A DNA stretch of 64,000 bases from Halorubrum sp. DM2. Lineage in GTDB: Archaea > Halobacteriota > Halobacteria > Halobacteriales > Haloferacaceae. Made by a program: the position numbers and the translations under genes. Below the pieces are notes generated by a model. The model was given only the letters and a program-made list of their open reading frames with translations. It was not told the DNA's origin and ran no database searches. The stretch covers positions 2,607,074 to 2,671,073 of the forward strand of contig NZ_LR594487.1 of the NCBI RefSeq assembly GCF_901686465.1, given 5' to 3'. Shown here one piece after another: positions 42,454 to 51,646 of the stretch (positions are counted from its first letter, which is position 1; the number at the start of each line of letters is the position of its first letter).

Positions 42454-42462
42454 CCTTTTACT
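42454..42462 (+). promoter_or_regulatory. probable TATA box of dphB
   Basis: CCCTTTTAC lies 23-31 nt before the dphB ATG at 42485, in the 174-nt divergent gap with porA. Confidence 0.45.
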
Positions 42463-42484
42463 TCGACGCACGCCGAACTCGGGC

Positions 42485-43282
42485 ATGCTCACGTTCATCG
42501 GACTCGGTCTCTACGACGAGCGGTCGATCACCGTCGAGGGCCGGGAGGCGCTCCGGGAGAGCGACCGGGCCTTCGCGGAGTTTTACACCAGCCGGCTGGT
42601 CGGTGCCGACGTCGCCGATCTGGAGGCGTACCACGGGGTCGACGTCGAGGTCCGCGACCGCGCCGGCGTCGAGCGGGACCCGGAGCCGATCCTCGATGCC
42701 GCCGAGTCCGGAGATGTCGCCTTCCTCACCGCGGGCGACACGATGATATCGACCACCCACACCGACCTCCGGCTCCGCGCCGAGGAGCGCGGGGTCGACA
42801 CGCGGGTGATCCACGGCGTGACCGCGCAGTCGGCGGCGTCGAGCCTGACGGGGCTCCAGAACTACCGGTTCGGGAAGGCGACGACGCTCCCGTTCCCGTA
42901 CGCCCACGGCGGCGACGACGTGCCCGCGAGCGTGATCGAGACGATCGACGCGAACCGCGAGCGCGGACTCCACACCGTCGTCTACCTCGACATCAAGGTC
43001 GGGACGGGTCCGACCGGGGCGGACCCCGACCACGAGGAGTACATGACCGCCGACTACGCCGCCGGACTGCTCGCCGACGCGTGGGAGGACGCCCTCGCGG
43101 TCGTCGTCGCCCGCGCCGGCTCGCCCGACGCGGTCGTCGCGGCCGACCGACTGAGCGCGCTCGCCGACCGCGAGTTCGGGGACCCGCTCCACCTGCTCGT
43201 GATCCCCGGGGACCTCCACCACGTCGAAGCGGACGCCCTCGTCGGCCTCGCGGACGCTCCGGAGTCGCTCGTCGAGGAGTAG
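42485..43282 (+). CDS. dphB: diphthine synthase
   Basis: An S-adenosylmethionine-dependent methyltransferase (265 aa) that adds methyl groups to the 3-carboxy-3-aminopropyl-histidine of elongation factor 2 during diphthamide synthesis. The tetrapyrrole-methylase fold opens LTFIGLGLYDERSITVEGREAL. It has the family's GDTMISTTHTDLRLRAEERGV near residue 83 and GVTAQSAASSLTGLQNYRFGKATTLP near 110. The C-terminal half contains VVVARAGSPDAVV and HLLVIPGDLHHVEADAL. Length and motif order fit archaeal DphB closely. Confidence 0.94.
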   Translation: MLTFIGLGLYDERSITVEGREALRESDRAFAEFYTSRLVGADVADLEAYHGVDVEVRDRAGVERDPEPILDAAESGDVAFLTAGDTMISTTHTDLRLRAEERGVDTRVIHGVTAQSAASSLTGLQNYRFGKATTLPFPYAHGGDDVPASVIETIDANRERGLHTVVYLDIKVGTGPTGADPDHEEYMTADYAAGLLADAWEDALAVVVARAGSPDAVVAADRLSALADREFGDPLHLLVIPGDLHHVEADALVGLADAPESLVEE

Positions 43283-43357
43283 GCTCTCCTCGGCGCTCCC
43301 GGACAACCATCGGTTCGACCGGACGCTTGATTACTGTGGCCAACGTTACCATGAGAC

Positions 43358-43744
43358 ATGAACAACGTTCCCGTCGAGCGGCTCATGTCGACCGACCTCA
43401 CGACCATCGAACGCGGGGCGGCCGCGGCCGACGCGGCGAAGCGGATGCGCGAGACTGACGTGAGCTCGATCCTCGTCGTCGAGACGGACGGAACGCTGGC
43501 GGGGCTGATCACCGCGACGGACTTCGTCACGCTCGTCCGCGACAACGACCCGAAAGACCGGACGCCGGTCGAGGCGTTCATGACGACGGACGTCGTCACC
43601 GTGAGCCGCGACGACACCGTCGCGGAGCTGGCCGAGCCGACCGCTCACGGCTACACGCACCTCCCCGTGACCGACGACGCCGGGAAACCGATCGGGATGG
43701 TGTCGACGACTGACCTCACGGCGTACCTCTCGCGAGCGAAATGA
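43358..43744 (+). CDS. CBS-domain pair protein
   Basis: A 128-aa protein consisting of two CBS domains (residues about 4-60 and 68-124), typically an adenosine-nucleotide sensor. Repeating features are VERLMSTDLTTIERG with LAGLITATDFVTLV, and VEAFMTTDVVTVSRD with PIGMVSTTDLTAYL. It has no effector domain, so it probably acts on a partner. A second, similar gene lies 139 nt downstream. Confidence 0.9.
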   Translation: MNNVPVERLMSTDLTTIERGAAAADAAKRMRETDVSSILVVETDGTLAGLITATDFVTLVRDNDPKDRTPVEAFMTTDVVTVSRDDTVAELAEPTAHGYTHLPVTDDAGKPIGMVSTTDLTAYLSRAK

Positions 43745-43883
43745 CGGGCCGGCCGGTTTCGAAACGGCGGAACGACGAAACGGCACGACTCGTCGGGGTG
43801 AGGGACGCTCGCCCGAGTAGGGGAGATCCGTCGGCGTTGTGCGTTCCGGAAGAGTAATGACATGTGGTAACGTACGACTTGTC

Positions 43884-44258
43884 ATGGATCTCGACGACAG
43901 AACGCGCGTCGCGGACGTCATGTCCGCGCCGCTGGAGACGATCGCGGGGGACGCGCCCCTCCGCGAGGCCGCTCGGCGCATGCGCGATCAGAACATCAGC
44001 GCGCTCGTCGTGACGACCGGCGGCGGCTGTATCGTCACGCAGAGCGACATCGTCGGAGCGATCGCGGACGGGCGCGACCCCGCGGAGACGACGGTCCGCG
44101 ACGTGATGACCGAGGACGTCGAGACGGTGACGCCGGACCTCATGATGCAGGAGGTCGCCGCGATGATGACGATGTACGGCGTCAAACACCTCCCGGTCGT
44201 CGACGACGACTACGTCGGGATGGTGTCGACGACGGACATCGCCGAACACCTCTCCTGA
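43884..44258 (+). CDS. CBS-domain pair protein
   Basis: A 124-aa two-CBS-domain protein, paralogous to the preceding gene. The repeats are VADVMSAPLETIAGD with CIVTQSDIVGAI, and VRDVMTEDVETVTPD with YVGMVSTTDIAEHL. The second repeat is Met-rich (LMMQEVAAMMTMYG). I used the ATG at 43884 because the CBS fold begins there; an upstream in-frame start adds 15 residues of unlike sequence. The region just before both CBS genes shares a GTGG(C)AACGTNAC-like word. Confidence 0.87.
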   Translation: MDLDDRTRVADVMSAPLETIAGDAPLREAARRMRDQNISALVVTTGGGCIVTQSDIVGAIADGRDPAETTVRDVMTEDVETVTPDLMMQEVAAMMTMYGVKHLPVVDDDYVGMVSTTDIAEHLS

Positions 44259-44328
44259 CTGGATCGGGCGGGACGGACCGACTCGCCGGACCGACCCGCC
44301 GGACCGGCCAGCCCCGGCCTACGGAGCC

Positions 44329-45576
44329 TCACAACAGCAGCAGCGGCAGCCCGGCGACCACGCCCACGACGATCAACAGGAGGTTCCAGAGGAACACCGG
44401 CCGGACCAGTTCCCGCGCGATGCTCGCCGCGAACGCGGTCTTGATCAGGATGCTGGCGGCGGTGCCGGCGACCACGCCCGCGACCGCGGTGTCGACGCCG
44501 ATCTGTCCGGTCCCGAGCAGCGAGACCGCCGTCGTCGTCGAGGTTCCCGAGGACACCAACCCGGCGAGGAAGGACGTGGCGACGAACCCGCCCGCGCCGA
44601 ACGTCTCCTCGGCGACCGCGGAGACGAGCAACACGACGAGGAAGAGCCCGCCGAACGTCAAGGCGTTACGTAGGCTGAACGGAGAGGTCAGCTCCGCCTC
44701 CATCGTCGTCCGCCAGTCGCTGCGCCACACGGCGACCCCGATCCCCGCGACGGTGATCGCGCCCAGTGGGGCCCCGACGACGAGCGCCGCCTCCGGGACG
44801 AAGACGGCCACCACCGCGGCGTTCCGGAACGCCATGGCGGCGTTGGCGAGGAGGATCGATCCGACCGCGATCTCGCCGAGGTCGGCCCGCCCCTTCGCCC
44901 GCTTCGCCATCTCCGCGACGACAGCCGTCGAGTTCACCAGCCCGCCGAAGAATCCCGTGACCGCGTAGCCGCGCCCCTGATACCGCTTCACCAGCACGTA
45001 GTTGACGAAGCCGATGGCGCTGACCGCGACCACGAGCGACCAGACGAGCCGCGGCTGGACCGCGTTCCACGGGTCGACGGTCTCGGCCGGCAACAGCGGG
45101 AAGACGACGAACGCGAGGATGGTGAACTCCACAGCGCTGCGGACCTCCTCGCGGGAGAGCCCCCACGCGAACTCGTGGAGCTCGCGCTTCAACACGAGCA
45201 ACAGCGACGACAGCACCGCCACCGTCACCGACTCGATGAACAGCCCCTGCGCGACGAGGACGCCGACCCCGTAGGCGACGAGCATCGACGCCGACGTCGT
45301 CAGCGAGAGCCCGTCGACGTCGGTCTCGACGAAGCTCCGGACCGCCAGAAGCACCGCGCTGGCGACGACCGACACGCCGCCGACGACGAGCAGTCCCGGC
45401 TCGTCGAGCAGCGAGAACACCGCCGCCGCGAGGCTGATGAGCGCGAACGTCCGGATCCCCGCCGACTTCTGTGACCACTCGCGTTCCAGCCCGAGGAACA
45501 TGCCGAGCGCGGTCGCCAACACCAGCTTGGCGACGTTCGTCTCCAGGTAGACGAACGGATCGATCGCACCCATCAC
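44329..45576 (-). CDS. MgtC/DUF4010 family membrane protein
   Basis: A 415-aa integral membrane protein with about 12 hydrophobic segments. The N-terminal about 130 residues are MgtC-like (ATALGMFLGLEREWSQKSAGIRTFALISLAAAVFSLL). The C-terminal part is of the DUF4010 type, with GFFGGLVNSTAVVAEMAKRAKG near residue 215 and FLAGLVSSGTSTTTAVSLLGTG near 343, two internally similar Ser/Thr-rich segments. Function is unknown; an ion or solute transport role is suspected. The start could be either of two adjacent ATGs (45576 or 45573). Confidence 0.85.
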   Translation of the reverse strand: MMGAIDPFVYLETNVAKLVLATALGMFLGLEREWSQKSAGIRTFALISLAAAVFSLLDEPGLLVVGGVSVVASAVLLAVRSFVETDVDGLSLTTSASMLVAYGVGVLVAQGLFIESVTVAVLSSLLLVLKRELHEFAWGLSREEVRSAVEFTILAFVVFPLLPAETVDPWNAVQPRLVWSLVVAVSAIGFVNYVLVKRYQGRGYAVTGFFGGLVNSTAVVAEMAKRAKGRADLGEIAVGSILLANAAMAFRNAAVVAVFVPEAALVVGAPLGAITVAGIGVAVWRSDWRTTMEAELTSPFSLRNALTFGGLFLVVLLVSAVAEETFGAGGFVATSFLAGLVSSGTSTTTAVSLLGTGQIGVDTAVAGVVAGTAASILIKTAFAASIARELVRPVFLWNLLLIVVGVVAGLPLLLL

Positions 45577-45725
45577 CGCCGACCACCTCGCCGCGGCCGC
45601 GCCCCGGAACGGGCTGCTCCGACCTGCGTCCTCGCGATCATGGCCGTCGGTATCCGTTCCCCACGTCTATGGCTTGCTATATAGTGGTATATATTTCTGG
45701 AACGCCGCGGGACGGAACCGGTCCG

Positions 45726-46688
45726 CTACCGATTCGTCGGCTCGCGTGGGAGGTCGAGTGCCTCCGTCAGGTCGTGTTCCTCGCCGGTGATCAGGTACAG
45801 CACGTCCTCTAAGATGACCGCGAGTTCGGGCAGCTCGCGCACCGCGAGGAAGGTGATCGCGATGAGCGCCACGACCGCCAACAGCTGGCTCATGATCCGG
45901 TCGGAAATGAGGAAGGAGACGCGGTACGGGTCGCTCGCGCCGAACATCGCCAACACCAGATCCGGATACCAGTGCATGTACTGGTTGCCCGCCACCACGG
46001 AGATGAACGTCGTCCGGAGGACGTTCAGCACGTAGATGAGCGGTACTGACACCGCGAGCGCGCGGAGTTTCCGAGAGAGCGGCGCTTCGACGGCGGCGAC
46101 GAGGCCGCCGAAGATGGCGATGCTTCCCAGCCCCGTACACGCCAGCACGATGTGAATGACGACGGTGTGGCCGTCGGCGAGCGTCCACGAGTACGCCGCG
46201 TCGTACCCTTCGCTGCTCGTCACCGCCTCCGGCGCGTAGCCGAGGAGGTCGATGAGCGTTCCCGTCTGCGCCGCGACGACCTCGATGAGGATCCGCCGTG
46301 GCTCCGGGACCGCGACCCCGGCGACGGTGAACGCCGGAATCGTCTCGAACGGGAGGTAGATGAATAACATGAATGCGATGGCCCGGGTGAGGGTAAAAAG
46401 CGACGCGCGCCCGTTGTACAGGAGGTACCCCGCGTACACGCTGGCTGGGAAGCCGACGAGCGCGAGGATCGCCTCCACGTAGCTCTGGTGTTCGAACGCG
46501 AAGTACGGTACCGTCGACAGCCAGAACAGTCCGAACAGCGCCCACGTCGCGGCCGCGAGCGCGCGGCCCGCGTCCAGTCCGCGGCTGTCGAGCAGCCACG
46601 ACGCCGCGAAGAGGACCGCCACGATCCACGCGAACGTGAACGTGTCGGGGATCACGCTCAACACCGCCGGCACGCCGTGGCCGAACAT
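45726..46688 (-). CDS. artA: archaeosortase A
   Basis: A membrane transpeptidase-like enzyme that processes PGF-CTERM surface proteins, cleaving the C-terminal signal and allowing lipid anchoring. It is 320 aa with about eight membrane segments. The exosortase-family catalytic residues are visible: Cys184 in ACTGLGS, Arg225 in NVLRTTF and Arg264 in FLISDRIM. These align with Haloferax volcanii ArtA C173, R214 and R253 by a constant offset of 11 (numbers recalled). Two candidate substrates are in this window, at 33.8 and 60.7 kb. The ATG at 46688 fits the family length. Confidence 0.94.
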   Translation of the reverse strand: MFGHGVPAVLSVIPDTFTFAWIVAVLFAASWLLDSRGLDAGRALAAATWALFGLFWLSTVPYFAFEHQSYVEAILALVGFPASVYAGYLLYNGRASLFTLTRAIAFMLFIYLPFETIPAFTVAGVAVPEPRRILIEVVAAQTGTLIDLLGYAPEAVTSSEGYDAAYSWTLADGHTVVIHIVLACTGLGSIAIFGGLVAAVEAPLSRKLRALAVSVPLIYVLNVLRTTFISVVAGNQYMHWYPDLVLAMFGASDPYRVSFLISDRIMSQLLAVVALIAITFLAVRELPELAVILEDVLYLITGEEHDLTEALDLPREPTNR

Positions 46689-46836
46689 GTCCGTATCGTC
46701 CGTCGTCGTCGAATAAAGCCCTTGTCGTTACGTGCGAGTCGCGCGGGAGAGCGGCGCGACGTCCGTTCGACCCGAGGGACTACCGCTCCTCGCTGTCGGC
46801 TCGCGGCGCGTCGCGCCGCTCGCTCAATATGAGGAG

Positions 46837-47289
46837 CTACCGCTCCTCACTGTCGAGGACGCGGATCTGGTCGCCGCGGACCGTCACCGGGATCGGGACG
46901 GTCGCCTCGTACAGCTCGACGGTCACTTGGTCTTTCCCTTCGTCGATCCGCTGGACGCGCGCCTTCTCGCCCTTGAACGGCCCGGCGATCAGTTCGACGA
47001 TGTCGCCCTCGGCGATCCCCTCCACGTCCGGGGTCGGCGAGAGGAAGTGTTCGACCTCGGAGAAGGGGCTCTCCGCGGGCCCGTCGCCGCCCTGAATGAC
47101 GCCGTTCGCGTGCGGGATCTCGTCGAGAATCCGCTCGAACACCGTGCCGTCGGTGGCCTCGACCATCACGTAGCTCGTGAGCTGGTCGGGGGCGATGACG
47201 GCCTGGATCTCGGGCATCTCCTTCTCGGCGAGCATGTCGGCGACGGTGCGCTCTTGGCTCGCCGTCGTCTTGACCGAGTAGATCGGCAT
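46837..47289 (-). CDS. spt5: transcription elongation factor NusG/Spt5
   Basis: A 150-aa NusG-type transcription elongation factor that binds the RNA polymerase clamp with Spt4. The NGN domain (residues about 2-85) begins IYSVKTTASQERTVADMLAEKE and includes SYVMVEATDGTVFERIL. The KOW domain (about 90-150) contains IAEGDIVELIAGPFKGEKARVQRIDEGKDQVTVEL. Its start overlaps the secE stop by one base (TAATG), indicating translational coupling. Confidence 0.96.
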   Translation of the reverse strand: MPIYSVKTTASQERTVADMLAEKEMPEIQAVIAPDQLTSYVMVEATDGTVFERILDEIPHANGVIQGGDGPAESPFSEVEHFLSPTPDVEGIAEGDIVELIAGPFKGEKARVQRIDEGKDQVTVELYEATVPIPVTVRGDQIRVLDSEER

Positions 47290-47465
47290 TACGCGCCGAC
47301 CCCCGGGAGGAGGCTCATGATCGCGAACATGAGGAAGCCGATGAACCCGATCAGCAGGATTCCGGCACCGGCGATCTTCGACACCTGGAGGAACTCGTCG
47401 GTGCTCGGCGTGCTCGCCAGCTTCAGCACCCGAATGTAACTGTTGAGATCGTACGGAACGTCCAT
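47289..47465 (-). CDS. secE: preprotein translocase subunit SecE (Sec61 gamma)
   Basis: A 58-aa subunit of the SecYE translocon. Translating the minus strand from the ATG at 47465 gives MDVPYDLNSYIRVLKLASTP, then TDEFLQVSKIAGAG and a single transmembrane helix (ILLIGFIGFLMFAIMSLLPG) ending GVGA. The amphipathic helix followed by one tail anchor is the SecE/Sec61-gamma plan. Its stop (TAA at 47289-47291) overlaps the NusG start. The gene order ftsZ-secE-nusG is conserved in archaea. Confidence 0.93.
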   Translation of the reverse strand: MDVPYDLNSYIRVLKLASTPSTDEFLQVSKIAGAGILLIGFIGFLMFAIMSLLPGVGA

Positions 47466-47491
47466 GTTACCAGCGGATTCGAGACGGGACG

Positions 47492-47504
47492 GTTTTTACC
47501 TTTT
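47492..47504 (-). promoter_or_regulatory. TATA region of secE-nusG
   Basis: CAAAAGGTAAAAA on the minus strand lies about 27-39 nt before the secE ATG, in a 75-nt gap after ftsZ. Confidence 0.45.
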
Positions 47505-47540
47505 GATGCGCCGCTGAGCGGTCGAACTCGGGGCGTCGAA

Positions 47541-48698
47541 CTACTCCACGTAGTCGATGTCCTCGACATCGCTGGGCGCGTCACCCTCCGGCGGCTCGCC
47601 GTTGTTGCCGTAGATCTGCGGCGACTCGACGCCGGTCACGACGATCATCGTGCGCATCTCGCCTTCGAGTTCGTCGTCGACGGAGGTCCCCCAGATGATC
47701 CGCGCGTCGGGGTCGATCCGGTCGTATATCTCCTCGACGACGCCCTCCGCTTCTTCGATGGACATGTCCTGTCCGCCGGTGACGTTCACCAGCGCGGAGT
47801 TCGCGCCGGAGATGTCGACGTCGAGCAGCGGCGAGCGCAGCGCCGACTTCACCGAGTCCTGCGCCTTCGAGTCGGAGTCTGACTCGCCGAGGCCGATCAT
47901 CGCGACGCCGCCCTTCTCCATGACGGTGCGGACGTCGGCGAAGTCGAGGTTGACCAGTCCGGGCATCGTGATGAGTTCGGTGATACCTTTCACCGAGCGC
48001 ATCAGCACCTCGTCGGACACCTTGAACGCCTGCCGGACCGGGAGCTTCCCGACCGCGTCGAGCAGGCGGTCGTTGGGGACGACGATGACGGTGTCGCTCA
48101 CGTCGCGGAGGCGTTCGAGGCCGGCCTCGGCGTTCGTGCGACGGACCTCGCCCTCTGCGGTGAAGGGGGTCGTGACGATGGCGATGGTGAGCGCGCCGGA
48201 CTCCCGGGCGGCCTTCGCGACGACCGGCGCGGAGCCGGTCCCCGTCCCGCCGCCCAGCCCCGCGGTGACGAACACCATGTCGGAGCCGTCGATGGCGTCT
48301 TGGATCTCCTCTTGGGACTCGATGGCGGCCTCCTCGCCCACCTGCGGCAGCGAGCCGGCCCCGCGGCCCTGCGTCTTCTGCTGGCCCATGAGGATCTTCG
48401 TGTCGGCCTCGATGTTGACGAGGTGCTGGACGTCGGTGTTCGCGGCGACCAGCTTCGCGCCGTGGATCCCCTCCTGGGTCATCCGGTTCACCGTGTTGCC
48501 GCCGGCACCGCCGCAGCCGACGACCGTGATGTTCGTCTGGAGGTCCTGGAGGACGTCCTGTAGCTCGTCGTCGGTCATCGTTCCGGTCTGTGGCGGCGCG
48601 CCGGCGCTCCCTCCGGCGGCGCTCTCGCCGGCTCCCCCGGCGTCGTCTGCGGGGGCCTCTTCGGCTTCGTCGATGGCGTCCTCTACGATGGAGTCCAT
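47541..48698 (-). CDS. ftsZ1: cell division protein FtsZ (type 1)
   Basis: A tubulin-like GTPase that assembles at the midcell ring (385 aa). Motifs: [18 protein letters not shown] near residue 53, the tubulin signature [15 protein letters not shown] near 148, and T7-loop residues near [11 protein letters not shown] (about 252). The N-terminal Ala/Glu/Gly-rich extension (residues 1-45) and the acidic C-terminal tail are typical of haloarchaea. The FtsZ1 assignment relies on the conserved position next to secE-nusG. The TATA box lies at 48724-48735. Confidence 0.95.
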   Translation of the reverse strand: MDSIVEDAIDEAEEAPADDAGGAGESAAGGSAGAPPQTGTMTDDELQDVLQDLQTNITVVGCGGAGGNTVNRMTQEGIHGAKLVAANTDVQHLVNIEADTKILMGQQKTQGRGAGSLPQVGEEAAIESQEEIQDAIDGSDMVFVTAGLGGGTGTGSAPVVAKAARESGALTIAIVTTPFTAEGEVRRTNAEAGLERLRDVSDTVIVVPNDRLLDAVGKLPVRQAFKVSDEVLMRSVKGITELITMPGLVNLDFADVRTVMEKGGVAMIGLGESDSDSKAQDSVKSALRSPLLDVDISGANSALVNVTGGQDMSIEEAEGVVEEIYDRIDPDARIIWGTSVDDELEGEMRTMIVVTGVESPQIYGNNGEPPEGDAPSDVEDIDYVE

Positions 48699-48723
48699 TA
48701 TGTGGTGTCGTTGCGACCCGGAC

Positions 48724-48735
48724 GTATTTATTTTT
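48724..48735 (-). promoter_or_regulatory. TATA box of ftsZ1
   Basis: AAAAATAAATAC on the minus strand lies 26-37 nt before the ftsZ1 ATG at 48698. Confidence 0.6.
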
Positions 48736-48844
48736 GCCCGATCGTCTGACGCGGGTCGGACGCCGAAATCGACGGCGTTCGCCGCCGACCGCCGAGAGTA
48801 CGGATATCACACCCGAGATCCGCCGACTCGGGGCCGCTTATAAA

Positions 48845-50263
48845 TCAGTCGAGCGCGGCCGCGTCGATCGGGAACCGGTCGCTCCGGCTCCGCGACACGT
48901 CGTCCGGCTCGATCGTCTCACCGTCGACCTCGACGGGCTCGCCGTCGGCGAGCCGGCCGAACGCCGGCCCCTCGGGAACCCCTCGCTCGGCGGCCAGCGC
49001 CGGATCGAACGCCGTCTCCCGGGCGACGACCGCGCTCTGTTCCGGCAGCACCTCGACCGCGTCGTAGCCCGTCTCAAGCACCGCAGCGAGCGCCTCGACG
49101 AGGTCGGCGTACCCCGGTGCGTCCGGAGCCGACGTGAACGCGACGCTCCCCGCCGCGCGGGTTCCCCCCTGCTCCGTGTCGAACGCGACGGCGGCGGACG
49201 AGACCGCCTCCCGCGCCGCGTCGGCGTCGAGTCCCTGCGCCCGCGCGAGCAGGTCCGTCGGGAGGTCGCGGACCGCGAATTCGGCCGGGTTGCCCGGCTC
49301 GACCGCGCCGAACCGCAGCCCCTCGTCGACGGGACCGATCGCGTCTTCCAGCGCCTCGACGAGCGGGAGCGGCGCGTCGCCGACCTCCCGGACCCACGTC
49401 TCGCTCACGACGCGGTGGCCGAGGTCCGCGACGACCGCGGCGAGGTCGGGACGGTCGCCGTCGATCACGGCTCGGTCGGCTCGGCTCCGCTCGAAGGCCG
49501 CGTCGATCACGCCGCGGTTCGCCTCGGGCGCGCCGAGGTCGCCGAGCGCCCAGTCGGCCCCGACGTGGCCCACCGCCCACTCGGTCTCGCGGACGATCCG
49601 GGTGAACCGCGGCGCGTAGTGACCGCCGCCGAAGCCGACGACGTGACGCGGCCGGGCCGCGTCGCCGTCGGCGGTCCCCTCGGCGTCGCTGATCCCGTCG
49701 CCGTCGACCAAGTCCGCGCCGGTCCCCCGCAGGTCGAGGACCGCCCGCGCGACCGCCCGGGCTGCCTCGGGGTCCGCCCACTGCGGCTCGTCGGAGCCCA
49801 GTTCGACGAACAGCGACGGGACCGAGACGTCGGTCGGCCCGTGGTGCGTGCACTCGATGCCGACCTCGTACCCCTCGGGCGCGTGCCGGGCGAGCGCCTC
49901 GACGACGCGCTTTTCCGCGCCGGGCGCGGCCCGCGCCAGCGACTCCGGCTCGCCGCCGTACTCGGCCCCGCCGAAGTTCCCGGTGACGTGCGCGGTCAGG
50001 AGCTCCCCGGTCTCGCCCGAGTGCCGGGAGACGAACGCGAGGAACGCCGGGTCGCAGTCGAACGCGGCGACCGGGTCCGACAGGTGGATGTGGAGGTCGT
50101 CGAACTCGCGGAGTTCGAACCCCTCCGTCCGGTAGTAGGTCCCGCCGCCCTCTGCGTCGGGCAGCGAACCGTCCTCGCGGGCCTCCCAGTCGCCGACCTC
50201 CAAGAGCCGCTCGCCGATGTGCGCCGAGGCGCTGTCGGCACGGCTGACGACGATCGCTATCAC
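48845..50263 (-). CDS. dtdA: D-aminoacyl-tRNA deacylase (DtdA/GEK1 family)
   Basis: Removes D-amino acids mischarged on tRNA, the archaeal/plant-type enzyme. 472 aa, longer than the typical 270-280 aa core because of an added C-terminal region. The conserved metal/catalytic stretches are present: FVSRHSGETGELLTAHVTGN near residue 78, IECTHHGPTDVSVPSLFVELGS near 135 and VVGFGGGHYAPRFTRI near 208. The C-terminal about 200 residues include a second, less conserved lobe. An upstream Met is not needed; MIAIVVSRADSASAHIGE is the family start. Confidence 0.92.
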   Translation of the reverse strand: MIAIVVSRADSASAHIGERLLEVGDWEAREDGSLPDAEGGGTYYRTEGFELREFDDLHIHLSDPVAAFDCDPAFLAFVSRHSGETGELLTAHVTGNFGGAEYGGEPESLARAAPGAEKRVVEALARHAPEGYEVGIECTHHGPTDVSVPSLFVELGSDEPQWADPEAARAVARAVLDLRGTGADLVDGDGISDAEGTADGDAARPRHVVGFGGGHYAPRFTRIVRETEWAVGHVGADWALGDLGAPEANRGVIDAAFERSRADRAVIDGDRPDLAAVVADLGHRVVSETWVREVGDAPLPLVEALEDAIGPVDEGLRFGAVEPGNPAEFAVRDLPTDLLARAQGLDADAAREAVSSAAVAFDTEQGGTRAAGSVAFTSAPDAPGYADLVEALAAVLETGYDAVEVLPEQSAVVARETAFDPALAAERGVPEGPAFGRLADGEPVEVDGETIEPDDVSRSRSDRFPIDAAALD

Positions 50264-50361
50264 GCTCCCGACTCGGCCGCGCGCGACCGAATACCCGTCG
50301 GTTCGCGGCGCGCTCGCGGTACTGCGGGTCTCCGGTCCGTACTATGGGGTCCCCGCCCCCG

Positions 50362-51312
50362 TTACGGCAGCAACAGGTACACGAAGCTGCCGTAGCCGAC
50401 GACGAGGACCGCGCCGTCGACGCGGGTGATCCGCTCGCCGTACGCCATCATTCCGACCGCGACGGCCGTGAACGCGAGCAGCGCGGGGAACTCGAACCCG
50501 CGGACGGCGGGGGAGACGCCGATGGGCGTCACCACGGCGACGATGCCGATGACGGCGAGAACGTTGTAGATGTTCGAGCCGACCACGTTGCCGACGCTGA
50601 ACTCCGCCTCGCCGCGCACCGCGGCGACGACGCTCGCGGCCAGCTCCGGCAGCGACGTGCCGAGCGCCAGCACCGTGAGGCCGATGAAGATGTCCGAAAA
50701 GCCCGCGGCCGACAGCAGCGACTCGCCGCCGTCGATCAGCCACCGCGAACCGAGGACGAGCGCGACGATTCCGCCGACCACGGCCGCGACGTCGCGCGCC
50801 TTCGCGTCCGGCATCTCGTCCCGTTCCGCCTCGGAGATGGCCGACTGGTTCTGTTGGACGTTCCGGAGGACCGCGGCGGTGAACGCGACGAGCGCCGCCA
50901 GCAGCACGACGCCGTCGACGAGTCCGATCCGGCCGTCCCAGCCGAGACCGACGAGCAGCAGCGCGGCGACGACCATGAACGGGACGTGACGGCGGAACAC
51001 GGTGTCAGAGACGTCGAGCGGGCGGATGAGCGCGGAGACGCCCAACACCAGCCCGATGTTCGCGATGTTCGAGCCGACGATCGCGCCGAGTCCGATGTCG
51101 GTCGACACCGTGACCGCGCCGAGCAGGGAGACGAAGAGTTCCGGGGCCGTCGTCGCGAACGCCACGACGGTGACGCCGACGGTCGACGCCTTCAGCCCGA
51201 CGGCGAGCGCGAGGTCGCTCGCGCCGGAGACGAGCAGTTCGGCACCGACGTACAGGAGGGCGACGCCGCCGGCGATCAACAGCAGTTCGACGAGTGGCGA
51301 CCCGGGCAGCAC
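50362..51312 (-). CDS. calcium/sodium antiporter (CaCA superfamily, YrbG-like)
   Basis: An ion-exchange membrane protein of about 316 aa with about ten transmembrane segments. Both alpha repeats are present: STVGVTVVAFATTAPELFVSLLGA followed by GLGAIVGSNIANIGLVLG, and GLTVLALGTSLPELAASVVAA followed by SVGNVVGSNIYNVLAVIG. The GTG at 51312 is preferred because the first helix follows at once and a TATA-like CTTTTGAAAC lies about 20-25 nt upstream. A TTG at 51390 is possible but would add 26 basic residues. The ion is not determined. Confidence 0.87.
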   Translation of the reverse strand: MLPGSPLVELLLIAGGVALLYVGAELLVSGASDLALAVGLKASTVGVTVVAFATTAPELFVSLLGAVTVSTDIGLGAIVGSNIANIGLVLGVSALIRPLDVSDTVFRRHVPFMVVAALLLVGLGWDGRIGLVDGVVLLAALVAFTAAVLRNVQQNQSAISEAERDEMPDAKARDVAAVVGGIVALVLGSRWLIDGGESLLSAAGFSDIFIGLTVLALGTSLPELAASVVAAVRGEAEFSVGNVVGSNIYNVLAVIGIVAVVTPIGVSPAVRGFEFPALLAFTAVAVGMMAYGERITRVDGAVLVVGYGSFVYLLLP

Positions 51313-51390
51313 GGCTCCGGGTTCGCGTCGCCGTTTCAAAAGCGTCGTGATTCGGATCCGGGTCGGACGGCGGTCGGTTTCGCTCCGCAA

Positions 51391-51585
51391 TCAGGCGTGG
51401 GCCGACCGGAACTCGCCGTGTTTCACGCCGAGCGCGAACGCGACCGCTCCGAAGACGAGCATCGACGGCACGACCATCATCAGCGTCGTCTGAAGGGGCA
51501 TCATTCCGGCACCGATCAGGCCGCCAGCGCCGATCGCGACGATCAGTACGAGTATCGCTGCCGCGCGCGGAAGGTCGAATTCCAT
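51391..51585 (-). CDS. small two-helix membrane protein
   Basis: A 64-aa protein with two hydrophobic segments (residues about 7-27 and 33-52) and a C terminus rich in Gly, His and Ala (GVKHGEFRSAHA). No functional motif is seen. It ends just upstream of the exchanger gene on the same strand and could share its transcript. Confidence 0.65.
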   Translation of the reverse strand: MEFDLPRAAAILVLIVAIGAGGLIGAGMMPLQTTLMMVVPSMLVFGAVAFALGVKHGEFRSAHA

Positions 51586-51646
51586 GGGGTTCGTACGCCG
51601 CGAGTGATGCTAAACGTTCGGTCCGCGGCGCGACCGCCGCGACGGC

